NCBI RefSeq assembly: GCF_035083965.1
Contig: NC_089740.1
Span: forward strand, 7,995,552-8,059,551
Reading direction: 5' to 3'
DNA length: 64,000 nt
Source: Branchiostoma lanceolatum
Taxonomy: Eukaryota; Chordata; Leptocardii; Amphioxiformes; Branchiostomatidae
The position numbers were made by a program, and so were the translations under genes. Below the pieces are notes generated by a model. That model saw nothing but the letters and a program-made list of their open reading frames with translations. It ran no database searches and was not told the origin of the DNA. The stretch's first letter is position 1, and every line of letters begins with the position of its first letter. This document shows, one piece after another, positions 38,201-45,930 of the stretch.

Positions 38201-38730
38201 GACTACAGAACGTAGCAGACCTGTCTCAGCGGCTGGACGGCTATCTTCAGCACAACACGCCCACAGAACGGACGCTGGTCGACGCAGCAAACCGCCTCCT
38301 GTCTTCCCTCCACTCTCTCACTAACACAACGTCTGAAGAGACGTTCAGACTGAGACACCACCTTCGAAAATCACTGCTTCCAGTCAAGAGAAAAACGCAG
38401 GTGAGCCGCCATCTTGTTTCCGGCGTCATGCATTCGAATTCCCATGATGCACAGCTATAATTTTATGACCAATTTAGCGTCATTTTTAAAGATACGCAGA
38501 TAATTTGAGAAACTTATAGCAAATATTAGAGAAGTTGAGCAGCCATGTTGTTTTTGGTAGAATTCCCATGATGCACAGCTTTGATTTTATGACCACTTTA
38601 GCGTCACCATAAAACGCACATAGATTAAGTCGAGACTCTTAAAGCCAACGACATGTAAAATAAAGTTGTAAATTCCATTTTTTTGTCTCTCATACAGGCT
38701 CTCCTGAAAGTGATGAGCCATCCAGCATAA
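13312..38730 (+). CDS. Secreted LDLa / laminin-EGF-like protein
   Basis: Model: 13312-13498, 36255-36310, 36850-36960, 37406-37548, 37844-37885, 38184-38400, 38698-38730 (262 aa). All introns are GT-AG and frame continuity holds at all six junctions, including a phase 1 join (A|AA) across the ~22.8 kb first intron. Residues 1-23 form a signal peptide. Residues 27-61 form an LDL-receptor class A domain with six Cys (27, 34, 39, 46, 52, 61) and the calcium box D54-x-S-D-E58. Residues 66-111 form a laminin-type EGF module (CYGHSS, GTEGRDCELC, GYVGD). Residues 119-155 are a second Cys-rich piece (GEFCYRC). Residues about 180-262 are helical and leucine-rich, without Cys or a membrane segment. The likely role is extracellular matrix or ligand binding. 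The LDLa exon could instead belong to another transcript, or further exons may lie in intron 1; the four downstream Cys/helix exons hold together well. Confidence 0.6.
13490..14040 (+). repeat. Tandem repeat that copies the exon 1 splice donor
   Basis: Three imperfect units of about 150-190 bp start with CCAGTATGTA (13496, about 13650 and 13859). The first two share ATCTTCTCTAGAAAAAGACT; all three have a GAAGCCAG-CTGTTTCCAG block near their end. The first unit overlaps the real donor of the LDLa exon, so near-identical donor sequences are repeated downstream in the intron. Confidence 0.65.
14611..14800. repeat. Foldback element
   Basis: Outer arms GTACTCTCCAAGCAGATG and its complement-like CATCTACTTGGAGAGTAC bound the element. 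Inner arms contain GGGCTTTCTATT and AATAGAAAGCCCC. There is no ORF. It shares its end sequence with the hairpins at 1069 and 8244. Confidence 0.75.
14945..15090. repeat. Copies of the AGCCTGGAAGCCAGACTG repeat family
   Basis: Two units, GTAGCCTGGAATCCAGACTG...CCAGGGCCT and TTAGCCTGGATGGCAGACTG...CCAGGGCCT, follow each other. The same family, often in both orientations so that it can form hairpins, occurs at 13583-13850, 21780-22130 and 56605-56790. Confidence 0.6.
15874..16146 (+). repeat. Internal direct repeat, left copy
   Basis: This copy matches 18041-18338 over most of its length: CTACGGCGTT, ACGTGAGCGGTTTCGCGCCC, CAGCTGATATCGTGACATCG and a GAAGGATTTTTC block occur in the same order. 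It lies downstream of the N-RAG1-like gene, between its stop and the left end of the transposon. Confidence 0.8.
16948..18569 (-). CDS. RAG1 N-terminal-region-like zinc-binding protein (N-RAG1-like), transposon-encoded
   Basis: Two exons: 18569-18551 (ATG GCG GGC GAA ACG TCA G|gtaag) and 17324-16948 (acceptor ttgtag), giving 131 aa with TAA stop. Residues 22-25 are CHLC followed by G26. Residues 46-61 read IFRIDLNSDVPPIHSP. Residues 64-67 are CHKC. Residues 94-102 read AHSDSCQIC. In vertebrate RAG1 the same order occurs in the N-terminal, non-core region (CxxCG, VFRID..DV..IHP..CH.C, then H-x3-C-x2-C), which binds zinc and supports recombination; the catalytic core is absent here. The protein ends with a basic stretch (R120-R121, K124) and a stop rather than running into RING or core sequence. 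Its start is supported by frame-correct splicing and by promoter-like sequence upstream. AATAAA on the minus strand lies about 15-25 bp past the stop. The role is unknown; DNA-binding or accessory function for a mobile element is inference. Confidence 0.8.
18041..18338 (+). repeat. Internal direct repeat, right copy (in intron of N-RAG1-like gene)
   Basis: This copy is homologous to 15874-16146 in the same orientation. It lies between the two coding exons of the minus-strand gene. Recombination between the copies would remove exon 2. Confidence 0.8.
18570..18835 (-). promoter_or_regulatory. Promoter-like region of the N-RAG1-like gene next to the right TIR
   Basis: Reading on the minus strand, from the TIR inward there is a CCAAT box (ATTGG on plus at 18803-18807), a full palindromic CRE (TGACGTCA at 18776-18783), then a GC-rich 5' leader running to the ATG at 18569. 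The order and spacing suit a Pol II promoter. The transcription start is not determined. Confidence 0.5.
19357..19427 (+). pseudogene. tRNA-Arg(TCG)-like sequence, degenerate or SINE head
   Basis: The anticodon arm CACTTCGGACCCAGAAGAT and the B-box GGGTTCGTGTCC resemble tRNA-Arg(TCG), and TTGGCCGATCTGG resembles an A-box. Only three of five T-stem pairs form and the acceptor stem does not pair, so it is not a working tRNA. A T-rich run follows, as in a Pol III terminator or SINE. Confidence 0.45.
19441..19580. repeat. AT-rich quasi-palindromic tract
   Basis: Alternating ATATTGA / TCAATAT words form several short overlapping inverted repeats. There is no coding potential. Confidence 0.5.
20820..21020 (+). 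repeat. Dispersed repeat (family of 30960-31170)
   Basis: Shared words in the same order are AAGCGTCAAAC(A/C)TCTGCACGT, CACACTTATTGA, ATGTGCTTGG and AATTGAGGATGA. The two copies are in the same orientation. No coding frame is seen. Confidence 0.6.
21390..21532 (+). repeat. (TTCC)n microsatellite
   Basis: An almost perfect tetranucleotide array of about 140 bp. Open frames across it on either strand are an artefact of the repeat. Confidence 0.97.
21780..22130. repeat. AGCCTGGAAGCCAGACTG family, inverted pair
   Basis: The left part holds GGATGTCAGACTGTTTCCAG; the right part ends GGTCTGGCTTCCAGGCTAT in the opposite sense. CCTGAGTTCAGACT and CTAACTCAGGGGCTGTGGCA face each other between them, making a loose hairpin of about 350 bp. 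Confidence 0.55.
22521..22672 (+). repeat. (TG)n microsatellite
   Basis: An interrupted TG array with two copies of CAGTCACTACAGTGTG inside it. Confidence 0.95.
22785..22892. repeat. Short foldback element
   Basis: It begins TAGCCTGGGTAC and ends GTACCCAGGCTA; inner arms TAGTAACCACTGGCTCAAT and ATTGAGCCAGAGGTTACTA also pair. The loop is short and AT-rich, so the 108 bp form nearly one hairpin. Confidence 0.85.
23480..24370 (+). repeat. Degenerate tandem repeat, interrupted
   Basis: The phrase TTTTAATTGGGAAACATAGC followed by TACATTCAAAACA recurs about eight times with drift. The array is split by the dispersed repeat at 23754-23975. Confidence 0.65.
23754..23975 (-). repeat. Dispersed repeat, inverse of 36395-36560
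   Basis: GTTACCTTCGCCGAAGAGG here faces CCTTCTCGGCGAAGGTAAC at 36540-36560. Both copies also carry a GGTCTTGATGAGAC block and a stretch rich in TCTGTCTG or its counterpart. Confidence 0.65.
25409..25675. mobile_element. Small TIR element (MITE-like)
   Basis: The ends CCTGGTTAGTTCCAG and CTGGAACTAACCAAG are inverted repeats with one mismatch. The interior repeats GCTAATGAGGACCTCATTT twice. No ORF. Confidence 0.65.
25705..26112 (-). CDS. Possible small secreted cysteine-containing protein, unrecognised
   Basis: An uninterrupted 135-codon frame starts with a hydrophobic leader MAMLVTAFMVSLLAPF, as in a signal peptide. It continues with a mixed hydrophilic region and ends with a Cys-containing part (CFVGEGCTF, YKVC, SCTVKCEQ). 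The first 110 codons are GC-richer than the surrounding intron. A potential donor (gtataaag) at about codon 111 could end a first coding exon earlier. It lies antisense inside intron 1 of the LDLa gene. I do not recognise a family. It may be a chance frame. Confidence 0.35.
   Translation of the reverse strand: MAMLVTAFMVSLLAPFCPSCFFHPLALDLESAEDVTHKVYLPWPERTPGPCYVNTGAVAGITVIKAEMFNKSRQVLSEGTRAERQVAVMQLQMCFVGEGCTFNSVRYKVCIRLFRPFTLISCTVKCEQAAATYKV
26655..26945. repeat. Diverged repeat related to 29185-29350
   Basis: GGAGGCCATGGTCAGCCATG and nearby CCCAACCATGG phrases are the inverse counterpart of the unit repeated at 29185-29350. Confidence 0.5.
27246..27435 (+). repeat. 18 bp minisatellite running into (TG)n
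   Basis: The unit TCAGTTCGTCTGTGTGTG is repeated about seven times to 27380 and is followed by a pure TG run. Cys/Val-rich or Thr/His-rich frames across it are artefacts. Confidence 0.95.
28389..28640 (+). repeat. (TTTC)n microsatellite with degenerate pyrimidine tail
   Basis: A clean TTTC array to about 28470 is followed by mixed C/T sequence to about 28640. Confidence 0.95.
29185..29350 (+). repeat. 75 bp tandem repeat, about 2.3 copies
   Basis: The unit includes CACATAGCTGAC, CCATGGCCTCCCGACCTTCT and CCATGGTTGGGAGT. Two full copies and a partial third stand head to tail. Confidence 0.85.
30960..31170 (+). repeat. Dispersed repeat (family of 20820-21020)
   Basis: This is the second copy of the family, with GCAAGCGTCAAACCTCTGCA and ACTTATTGAAAACATAAGAG. 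No gene is seen. Confidence 0.6.
31330..31450 (-). mobile_element. tRNA-derived SINE fragment, minus strand
   Basis: On the minus strand, GGCAAAGAGGGTGATGCATT resembles an A-box region and CGAGTTCGAATCCCGTC is a strong B-box. The ends are approximate. It abuts the 5' side of the LINE at 31494. Confidence 0.55.
31494..33560 (+). pseudogene. 5'-truncated non-LTR retrotransposon, reverse transcriptase with frameshift (CR1/L2-like)
   Basis: The frame 31494-32426 carries the start of a reverse transcriptase (NPSKASGPDQIP, GNYRPVSLT, YQHGFRAKRST). A one-base loss near 32378 breaks the block expected as DFTKAFDKVPH, and the next frame to 33463 continues with SGVPQGTVLGPLLFLLYIND, FADDCLLY and a C-terminal thumb/RNA-binding part. 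The endonuclease end is missing, as expected for 5' truncation. The 3' UTR ends in GGCGGTTATACCGGC and ATAGATACAGATACAG. The copy is dead. It sits in sense orientation in intron 1 of the LDLa gene. Three short 3' tails of the same family lie at 11842, 37601 and 63811, all in + orientation. Confidence 0.9.
34090..34220 (-). mobile_element. Possible tRNA-derived SINE fragment
   Basis: On the minus strand CTGGTTCGAATGTTCC resembles a B-box preceded by CAACCTAGTGGTACA. No clear body or tail. Confidence 0.3.
35126..35312 (+). repeat. (CT)n-rich microsatellite
   Basis: A pyrimidine tract with a pure TC run near 35248-35279. Ser/Leu or Glu/Arg frames across it are artefacts. Confidence 0.95.
36395..36560 (+). 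repeat. Dispersed repeat, inverse of 23754-23975
   Basis: It contains CAAGACAATCCATCCAAG, CTCGAGTTATGCTGG, ACACGCACACAAACGC and ends CTTCTCGGCGAAGGTAAC. It lies in the intron between exons 2 and 3 of the LDLa/laminin-EGF gene. Confidence 0.65.
37601..37710 (+). mobile_element. 3' tail of the 31,494-33,560 LINE family
   Basis: GGTCGTTCGGTGTAATGTGA, the CGCCGCGTGCCTGCGA block and GGCGGTTATACCG match the last codons and 3' UTR of the larger copy. It lies in the intron after the GEFCYRC exon. Confidence 0.8.
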
Positions 38731-39795
38731 AGGACTAGAAGCATCAAGTGCAAACGTCGAAACGTCTGTTGTTGGTTGACCTTTAACCCTCTTGACCGAG
38801 AGACACCTGATTGCAATGTTCAAAAGTTAGCTTATCATTTTAAACGTCGTCACTATTTCTATGGTGCTATTACACGGACTTCTATTTGTCCTTTTTTATG
38901 CAATTGTTGATGAACTTCGTGAAAAATCGCCAGTTCGTGGACAACATTTAAAGGTGGTGCTGTTAAAGTTTGAGCAAAACAACCAAATCAAAAATAAATG
39001 AGAACAGTATGACAAATGTATCATTTCTGAAATAGACTAGACATCAATGTATTGTGTAATATGTTGTGATCTAAAAAAGGTACCAAGAATATTTGCTTAG
39101 ATAATTCCTGTGTATGTTGTACCTCTGTATCAAAGAAATAGCACATCTTATACGAAAGATCAAGACCATATATTGATAAATGTGAAAGTTATGACAATAA
39201 AAGCTTCCCTAAAATAAACACCAATGTTTTGTCACCGTTGTGTTTCGATCCAAAATAGATACCTACATGTATATTATCAAGTCGTCTCTCTTCCAAAGTG
39301 TATCTTACACAGTACTGATCCAGACCAGAATTACAATGTAAAAATTATGGCCGATTTATCTTTTCTTAAATAGACGTATTGTCACCATTATGTTTGGATG
39401 ATCTTATACAATAGAAACAGACTATATGAAAGTACAATCGTGTATATATTTTCTCTGCTTATCGTTCATTATACGTGTATGTATAGATATGTCTTCACAT
39501 GTGCCAATCTGACTAAATTCTAACTATATATATCTAGTATATACACCTATATATAGTTATATGCCTATCAATCTGGTATTATGTAGCTTAAGCTTGTACC
39601 TATATTGTACAAAACTTATGTTGCACCTCAAAGTGGTTTACCCTTTATACGGTTCAACCAAACTAACAAATAAACATATATTGTATGTAAATCATTAAAC
39701 CAATTTAGATCTGAATATAAGAAATAAAAAAGCGATAAACAAGTCGCCATGTTGTCTTTAATAAATACTTTCTCGGCTCCACTTCTTTGCTCACA
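38731..39795. other. Convergent 3' region between LDLa gene (+) and SLC22 gene A (-)
   Basis: It holds the 3' UTR of the LDLa gene, with AATAAA hexamers near 38993 and 39196. On the minus strand an ATTAAA variant (plus TTTAAT at 39758-39763) stands 33 bp past the SLC22 A stop. The rest is AT-rich with ATATATATCTAG-like words. No further exon was seen. Confidence 0.5.
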
Positions 39796-42700
39796 TCACT
39801 CCTCTTCAACAATGGCGTCTTTCTTCCCGATGTTCTCCGCCTCTTCGATGGTAGCCGGAAGTTCCTTTCCGACCGTTTCCGGCAGCAGCAGCGCCAGCAG
39901 TCCGGCAGCGATCGACACTCCTCCGAAGATGACGTAAGGCATCGGCGCCCAATAGGAGCCGAGTAAGTTCACGAACGGGGCGACCATGCCGCCGACACGA
40001 GCGCTCATGGAGGACATGCCCATGCCGATCTGCCTGTGTTGATAATGTCAAAAAATACTACTGGTTATATGATTTGAAGTCAGCACTTGAATGAGGACAA
40101 TATCAGACAGGATAAGAAATGACTTTAGACTCGCTTGGATCCCTTTTATGCAACTGACATGGATTTGATAAACGTTTTTGTTTGTTCTGAATTTCACATG
40201 TGACCTTTATCATAGAAAAAAAACACTGTTTCGTCAGTTTATCTTTAAAAAAGTGAAATAGATAAAGAAGTCTCGCACTCCCTAAATTCCATTACATTCA
40301 TAGCGTGGATTCCTGACACGATTTCAGTTGTTGAATCAGTGATGGGATTTTTTTTACGAAAACGTTTTTTTTTCATATCTAGCGATGATATGAACAACGA
40401 ATTTGATACCATACCTGACTACGGTGGGAAAGATTTCAGCCGAGAAGATGTAGATAACAGCGAAAGAAGCGGTGATGCAGAATTTGCCGATCATCGCAAG
40501 GGTGGTCGTCATCCAGCTAAGGTCTGTCAAATATTAAACAAATATTGAAAATGTTGACTGACCACGTCTCTTCCGCCCAGCAATATTGATATGGTGAGGT
40601 TTGGGGTTCGAATCCTCTGACATGCTATCGATGTGTCTTTGGGGAAGGCCCTTAACAGCGAATTTACTCATTCCACCCAACTTGCGTAAAAATGGGTACA
40701 TGACTTTGTTTCTGAACGTAAAAGGCAGTGGAAGGAGAGGTATGGGCTCCGCCTTCCAATACCGTGCCCTAGACACAGTAGATAACAGCCCACCGCACGA
40801 ACAGCCTCAAAAAGGCTATGGGACTACTTGTACTTATACTCTTTTTGCATCAGTTCGTCATCACCACGTGAATTCAAGCACCTAACCGCTCTAAAACAGG
40901 CACAGAGTAGAGATTTAGAAATAAAATTTGAAAAAAAAAAATTGTGTGCGTGTTCGTACGTACGTTTGGGAATGAAGAAAGCCACAATACAGGCGACGCC
41001 TCCAATCAGAAGGAGCATGCAGAGGGGCCATCGTCTTCCGAACCTGCAAGGGACAGAAGCAACCAAAGATAAACTTAAAACGGTTAAACGATTCTTTTCT
41101 CTACATTCCCTGTCTTTTTATCCCAGGATAATACGTTGTTCTTAGAACTATTGACATGTTTCTAGTGTTTTTTGTGAAGAAACGTTGATAGGCTTGGAGT
41201 ACATAACTGCTGACAAATACATACAGACTAATTGCAGTGGCTGAGTGGCCAGACCACTGCAGCAGCAGATCCTCACATGCAACAGTGACTACTACAACAT
41301 GACTAGTTTATTTTGTATCTATTAACTTTTAACATGTTTTTCTATGTCCTGTATTTAGCCCAGTGTGGCAAAGAATGTGCAGCAATAAAAGTCTTCATTC
41401 ATGGCCTTAGTCTTACGGGTCCTGGTTTGCTAGTGTCACAAAATGACAACAGATCCACAGTGGAAGAAGTCACTCGAAGTAAAAAGCCCAGACTATGCGC
41501 CAACCAACGGGTGAACTCACCAGCTTTAAAAAGGCTATAGTACCTTGTCAAAGAGAAACTGAAGAAACTAATAAAATGTGAAGTAAACCGTTATAACATA
41601 CTTATTCAAGATGACAATGGACATGAGGTATGCTGGGATCTCGATGAAACCGGAAATGGCGAAGTTCAGGTAGAAATTTCCGCTCAAGGCGGCCGTGTTG
41701 AGGGATATCCCATAATACACAAAGGTGTTGACAATCCTACATTGATATAGAACACGGCACCCCGTTGCAATCAAATTTTGATGAATTCAAATGCATATAA
41801 TCTATGCCATTTTTACTTTATGGTGTTGGCTTCAACGTTGCGTTTACCATCTATATACATAACACATTGTTGTGATTGGACCCTTACAGTTTGATGCAAA
41901 GATAACAAAATTAGTTGCGACAAATTATGACTTGTGAAACAAGTACATTGTATTAGAAATGACGAGAAAAAGGAAACAGTATAGCAAGGCTCTTTACTGA
42001 CCAGTTGAAGAAGATGTTGACTGTCCACTTCCGAAGATTCGGGGTCCTGAACAGGTCGATAAATGTGTAGAGCTTCTCCTTTTTCTCAGAATCTTCCTCC
42101 GTCTGATTTCAAGACAAACGACATATAAGAATGGTTTTCACCGTTACTGTAATAGTCAGTTCGCAAAGGAAAGGACTGTTGAATTTCCGTCAATGAAAGT
42201 ATTCGTATTGAATGAAGCCTCACAAGTACGGACGTTGTACCCGTGCTAACATCATGGATTATAAAGAAAAAATTTGTGACTCGCTATACAAGCAATCATT
42301 TGATTTGCCCCCTTCAATATGTGAGCAATTATACCGGCCACACTGGAAAAGGTGTGGGTTCAGTCTAATTAGTCTGTATAGCGCAAACTCCAGCTGTCCG
42401 GGGATTTCTGTCCCCTCCCCGATTACAGGACGGCGAGCGGTCACAGGAGGCTTGATTGAATTCAGGCTACAGTCTAATATGCACTCACAAGCTTTACTAT
42501 TTGATACAGTCTAAGAAAATATTTATCAACTTCACCAACCTCAGTCAGCGGGATGGCGGGATGGAATACCTCATCAGGTAGACCGGCTTTGGTGACTTTC
42601 GCGGCTTTCCGCAGGATGGCTGCCGCCTCTTTGTGGCGACTCCTGGAGATCAACCATCGTGGTGACTCGGGCATCAGCCTGGAGAGTAATCAATGATGTA

Positions 42701-45109
42701 TGTACACTAAACATACGAGGCTTTCAAAAAGGGAAACGCTTATCAAATGGGAAAACCATGGATAGAGACTTCATCTGTATTATATCCGTTTGTATATCAA
42801 ATATCTTTCGTCCTAACTATTTGCAATGTACTTGAAATACAGCAAAGTTATTTGGGACATCAGGGATAACTTGCCTTGACCTTAGTAGGTGACCTTTTCT
42901 GTGAATTGCCCGCTGCCCATACGTGCGGCTCAAGATGTTTTAATACTGAGGGATGACTGCGGTACTAAAGATGGCAGGCTGAATAAACGTTCTGAACGAG
43001 AACTATGCGGCTGTAGATCATAGTAGATGTCTCACTGAGGGATGACTGCGGTGCCACAGATGCTGGTTAGTTGAGGAATGAGTCCCTTCAACTAGCGTAT
43101 AACGGTTGTTCACCATTTAGGTGATGACAAAAAAAAAAAAAGAATAAGAATAATGATAGGACAAAGTCAAAGTTCCTTCCCGCACCGATGGTGCATAGGT
43201 CATCTCCCATCTCCAGTTCAGTAGCCCTTGGGCCACAAAACTTTGTGCAATCACTACAGAAGGGAGCTAGTCCACTGGTAGTGGTGTGTGTTTAACTACC
43301 ATACTCTTTCCAAAATGCTGGGCGCTAAGAAGAGAAGGCAGTATGACCATAAAGTCTTTGGTATGACCCGGCCGGGATCGAACTTACGATCTACCGTATG
43401 CAAGGCGAACACTCTACCCAACTGATGATAGAGAGCGGAATGGAACAAATAATGAAACACGTACCACCAGAATGACATGAAGAGGAGGAACGGCATGGTT
43501 GTGGTGATCTGGAGCCACATCCAGGCGCGGACGAAGTAGGCGATCCCGGGCAGCAGCACGTAGGCCAGGGCGAAGGGGAGCCAGATGACATTCCCCACCA
43601 GGCTGCGCTTGTCGGCGGTAACGAGCTCTTGTGCTGAGGGGGAGGTGTCAGTTTATGCAATAAGTTACAATCTTTATGGACACAACAACTTGTTTCAGAG
43701 GAAGGAAAGTTGCACAAAGAAAAACCGTCGGATATATACCTAGCTTGTACTGCTCAGTACAGACCTGTTATTTTGTGCCATGAAACAAACAGACCCCAAG
43801 CTTACGTACCCATCACAAACAGGGCCAGGCCGGTGACTGTGGTGCTCGCCGCCATCACGAACCGGATGGCCATGAAGACTGTGTAGTTGGGAGAGAAGGC
43901 AACCGCTATCCCAGACACGTAGTCGAGGGCGAGGGAGGCGAGCAGCACTGGTCTTCGGCCCCATCTTGAACGGGCGGAAAAATCAATAAGTGTTTTCATC
44001 TCGAAATGACAGTATCTATTCATGGTATATCAAAGTATAAACTCAACAAGCCATGTATAGTCTGCATGACCGCCTTTCGGTGTGACATATCAGTAGTTGC
44101 AAACTAATACTAGACAACTTGCATAAACAAATACATATCACAATACCAAGAATATACCCTTGAGTTTAATGATTTCTATAACCATTTCAAAGTCGAAGAT
44201 ATCTGGCGCAAAGACATAATACAGAATAACGTTTTAGTTAAGCGTAGGCGATAGACTGCATTTGTTGCCAAATACTAATAAACCTACTTTCATTTCGCTT
44301 TGCCGTGGAGGATACTACGCACCTGTCTGCCGCGTGCCCACCAAAACCCGCTCCGACCATTCTCCCCGCGAACCAGATGGACTTGGCCAGTTTCACTTTC
44401 CAGCTGTTGTCGCAGACAAGATCCCACTGGACAGAAAAAGTATCAAGTCTTGTAGCCGCAGTTTGGTAATTACTACAACCACGATTTATGTCGCTACAGT
44501 GGCCTTCAGGCACTTGTTCGTTGGTTAATTTAGTGTATGTTTAGTTTAGTTTGATTTAGGATATGTTTAGTTTAGTTTAGTTTAGTTTAGTTTAGTTTAG
44601 TTTAGTTTAGTTTAGTTTAGTTTAGTTTAGTTTAGTTTAGTTTAGTTTAGTTTAGTTTAGTTTAGTTATCATTATTTAAATTAGTTCAAATTAAAAGCTG
44701 CATTCTATACTTACTTCAGGTCTCCCCTTCTATCAATTACTACAAATGTGCAAGAAAACCACCCCCGAGGACTGAAGCACTATCATATAGTGTAGAATAG
44801 TTTACATTGCTAGCACCTCATGTCAACACAGATTTTTTTGAAGAAGATGTAGCTTACGTCCATGGTGACAGTGCTCGTGTACTCGGACGTGTCGTATTCG
44901 TACCCCTGGTCACACGGAATCTGGGTCCGGTTGGCCACTGGATGCGCTTCCACAAAGTCTCGATAGGTAGTGTTAAGTGTTGTGCGGAAACGATCGTAGC
45001 TGTAACTAATGATATAAGGATTTCAATATCATTATACGTGTATGCTTCATTGAAAGTTTATTGCAAATTCAATTCTTCACATCTCACACACACACAAAGA
45101 CACACAAAG

Positions 45110-45172
<63 letters not shown>

Positions 45173-45930
45173 AACAGACAGAGAGAGAGCAAGACTAACC
45201 GTTTGCACTGACTCCGTTTCCATTCCTCGTCCTTCAGCTCCCAGGGGATGGTGACGTTCAGCAGCTCGGCAGGGGTCGCGTTCAGCCCCGAGAAGCTTGC
45301 TCTGGGGACCCGGCAGTGGAATTCGGGCTCGACGGCTAGGAAGACGATAAGGAATGTCTGGAAGGCATTGATACCAATAGGTAGGCAGATGAGGAAGAAC
45401 ACCCTCTTCTGCCACGGTCCGAATCCACCAAGGTACTCCATAGCGAGGTCGTAGTTGACTTTCATCTAAGAAAAATGCATCATAAACAGAGGCAATTTGT
45501 AAGAATGGCCATTCATTGAACACAAACAGACAGATACGTAAGTTAACCAACAAACAAAAGACACCCTGAAACTCCGGCACTAGTTGTGAAGACGACTAAA
45601 AGTTTGGCCAGAGTCACACCGACACAATGCGTAACATTCAATATGCTTAGTTTTCAAGAGCTCTTGACTGCCTATCTTTTCACAAACCAATCAAAAGTCT
45701 AAAAATAAAATTGCTCGTTCTTTACGTCAAGACCCATATAACAATAATTCTCAATTCATAATTTTATCTAGAATTTCTGTTCAAAACAAAAATTAAGTAA
45801 ACGTCAAAGGTTTCTAGTCATCTTGTAGAATACTGAAGCATTTACGAACCTGCACATCATCCTTGTCGCCGCCAGGTGGCGTGTTCTCGAGCATTATAGC
45901 TTCTTCGTCGTGCTCTTTTCTTTCCGCCAT
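39796..45930 (-). CDS. SLC22-family organic ion transporter, gene A
   Basis: Twelve exons (high to low): 45930-45850, 45465-45200, 45005-44858, 44426-44323, 43964-43810, 43627-43465, 42678-42540, 42102-42002, 41736-41602, 41043-40964, 40523-40415, 40033-39796; 572 aa, all GT-AG and in frame. It is a major facilitator of the SLC22 type at the plasma membrane. Exon 2 holds the first membrane helix and the start of the large extracellular loop, with NAT and NVT glycosylation sequons. GGHAADRWGRRP (about 193-204) is the loop 2-3 signature, MPESPRW (308-314) the loop 6-7 signature, FGRRW (432-436) its second-half counterpart, and AEIFPTVVR (486-494) the helix 11 motif. Length fits the family. Substrate (cation, anion or zwitterion) cannot be told. 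Introns carry SINEs, a LINE tail and two microsatellites. Confidence 0.93.
40560..40850 (+). mobile_element. tRNA-derived SINE in SLC22 A intron 10
   Basis: The B-box GGGGTTCGAATCCTCTGA is followed by a body with TTTGGGGAAGGCCCTTAACA, TCATTCCACCCAACTT and CCTTCCAATACCGTGCC. The same body occurs at 53120-53390 and, inverted, at 59440-59645. Confidence 0.65.
41342..41403 (+). mobile_element. 3' tail of the LINE family seen at 8615-9528
   Basis: TTTAGCCCAGTGTGGCA, an AATGTGCAGCAATAAAAG block and TCTTCATTCA match the 3' UTR end at 9471-9510. Confidence 0.65.
43150..43440 (-). mobile_element. tRNA-derived SINE, minus strand, in SLC22 A intron 6
   Basis: On the minus strand TTGGGTAGAGTGTTCGCC is an A-box and AAGTTCGATCCCGGCC a B-box; the body contains CATACTGCCTTCTCTTC. 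Its head begins about 25 bp from the exon 6 donor. Confidence 0.7.
44539..44666 (+). repeat. (TTTAG)n microsatellite
   Basis: About 20 clean pentamer copies from 44565, with a degenerate start, lie in intron 3 of SLC22 A. It is not the TTAGGG telomere unit. Confidence 0.95.
45088..45190 (+). repeat. (CA)n(GA)n microsatellite next to SLC22 A exon 2 donor
   Basis: A CA run followed by a GA run ends 10 bp from the exon 2 donor, so on the sense strand the intron opens with a long CT then GT tract. Confidence 0.95.

Noticed and set aside
43391-43964. Frames rich in Ser/Pro or Arg on the minus strand
   Set aside because: They are out-of-frame readings of SLC22 A exons 5 and 6.
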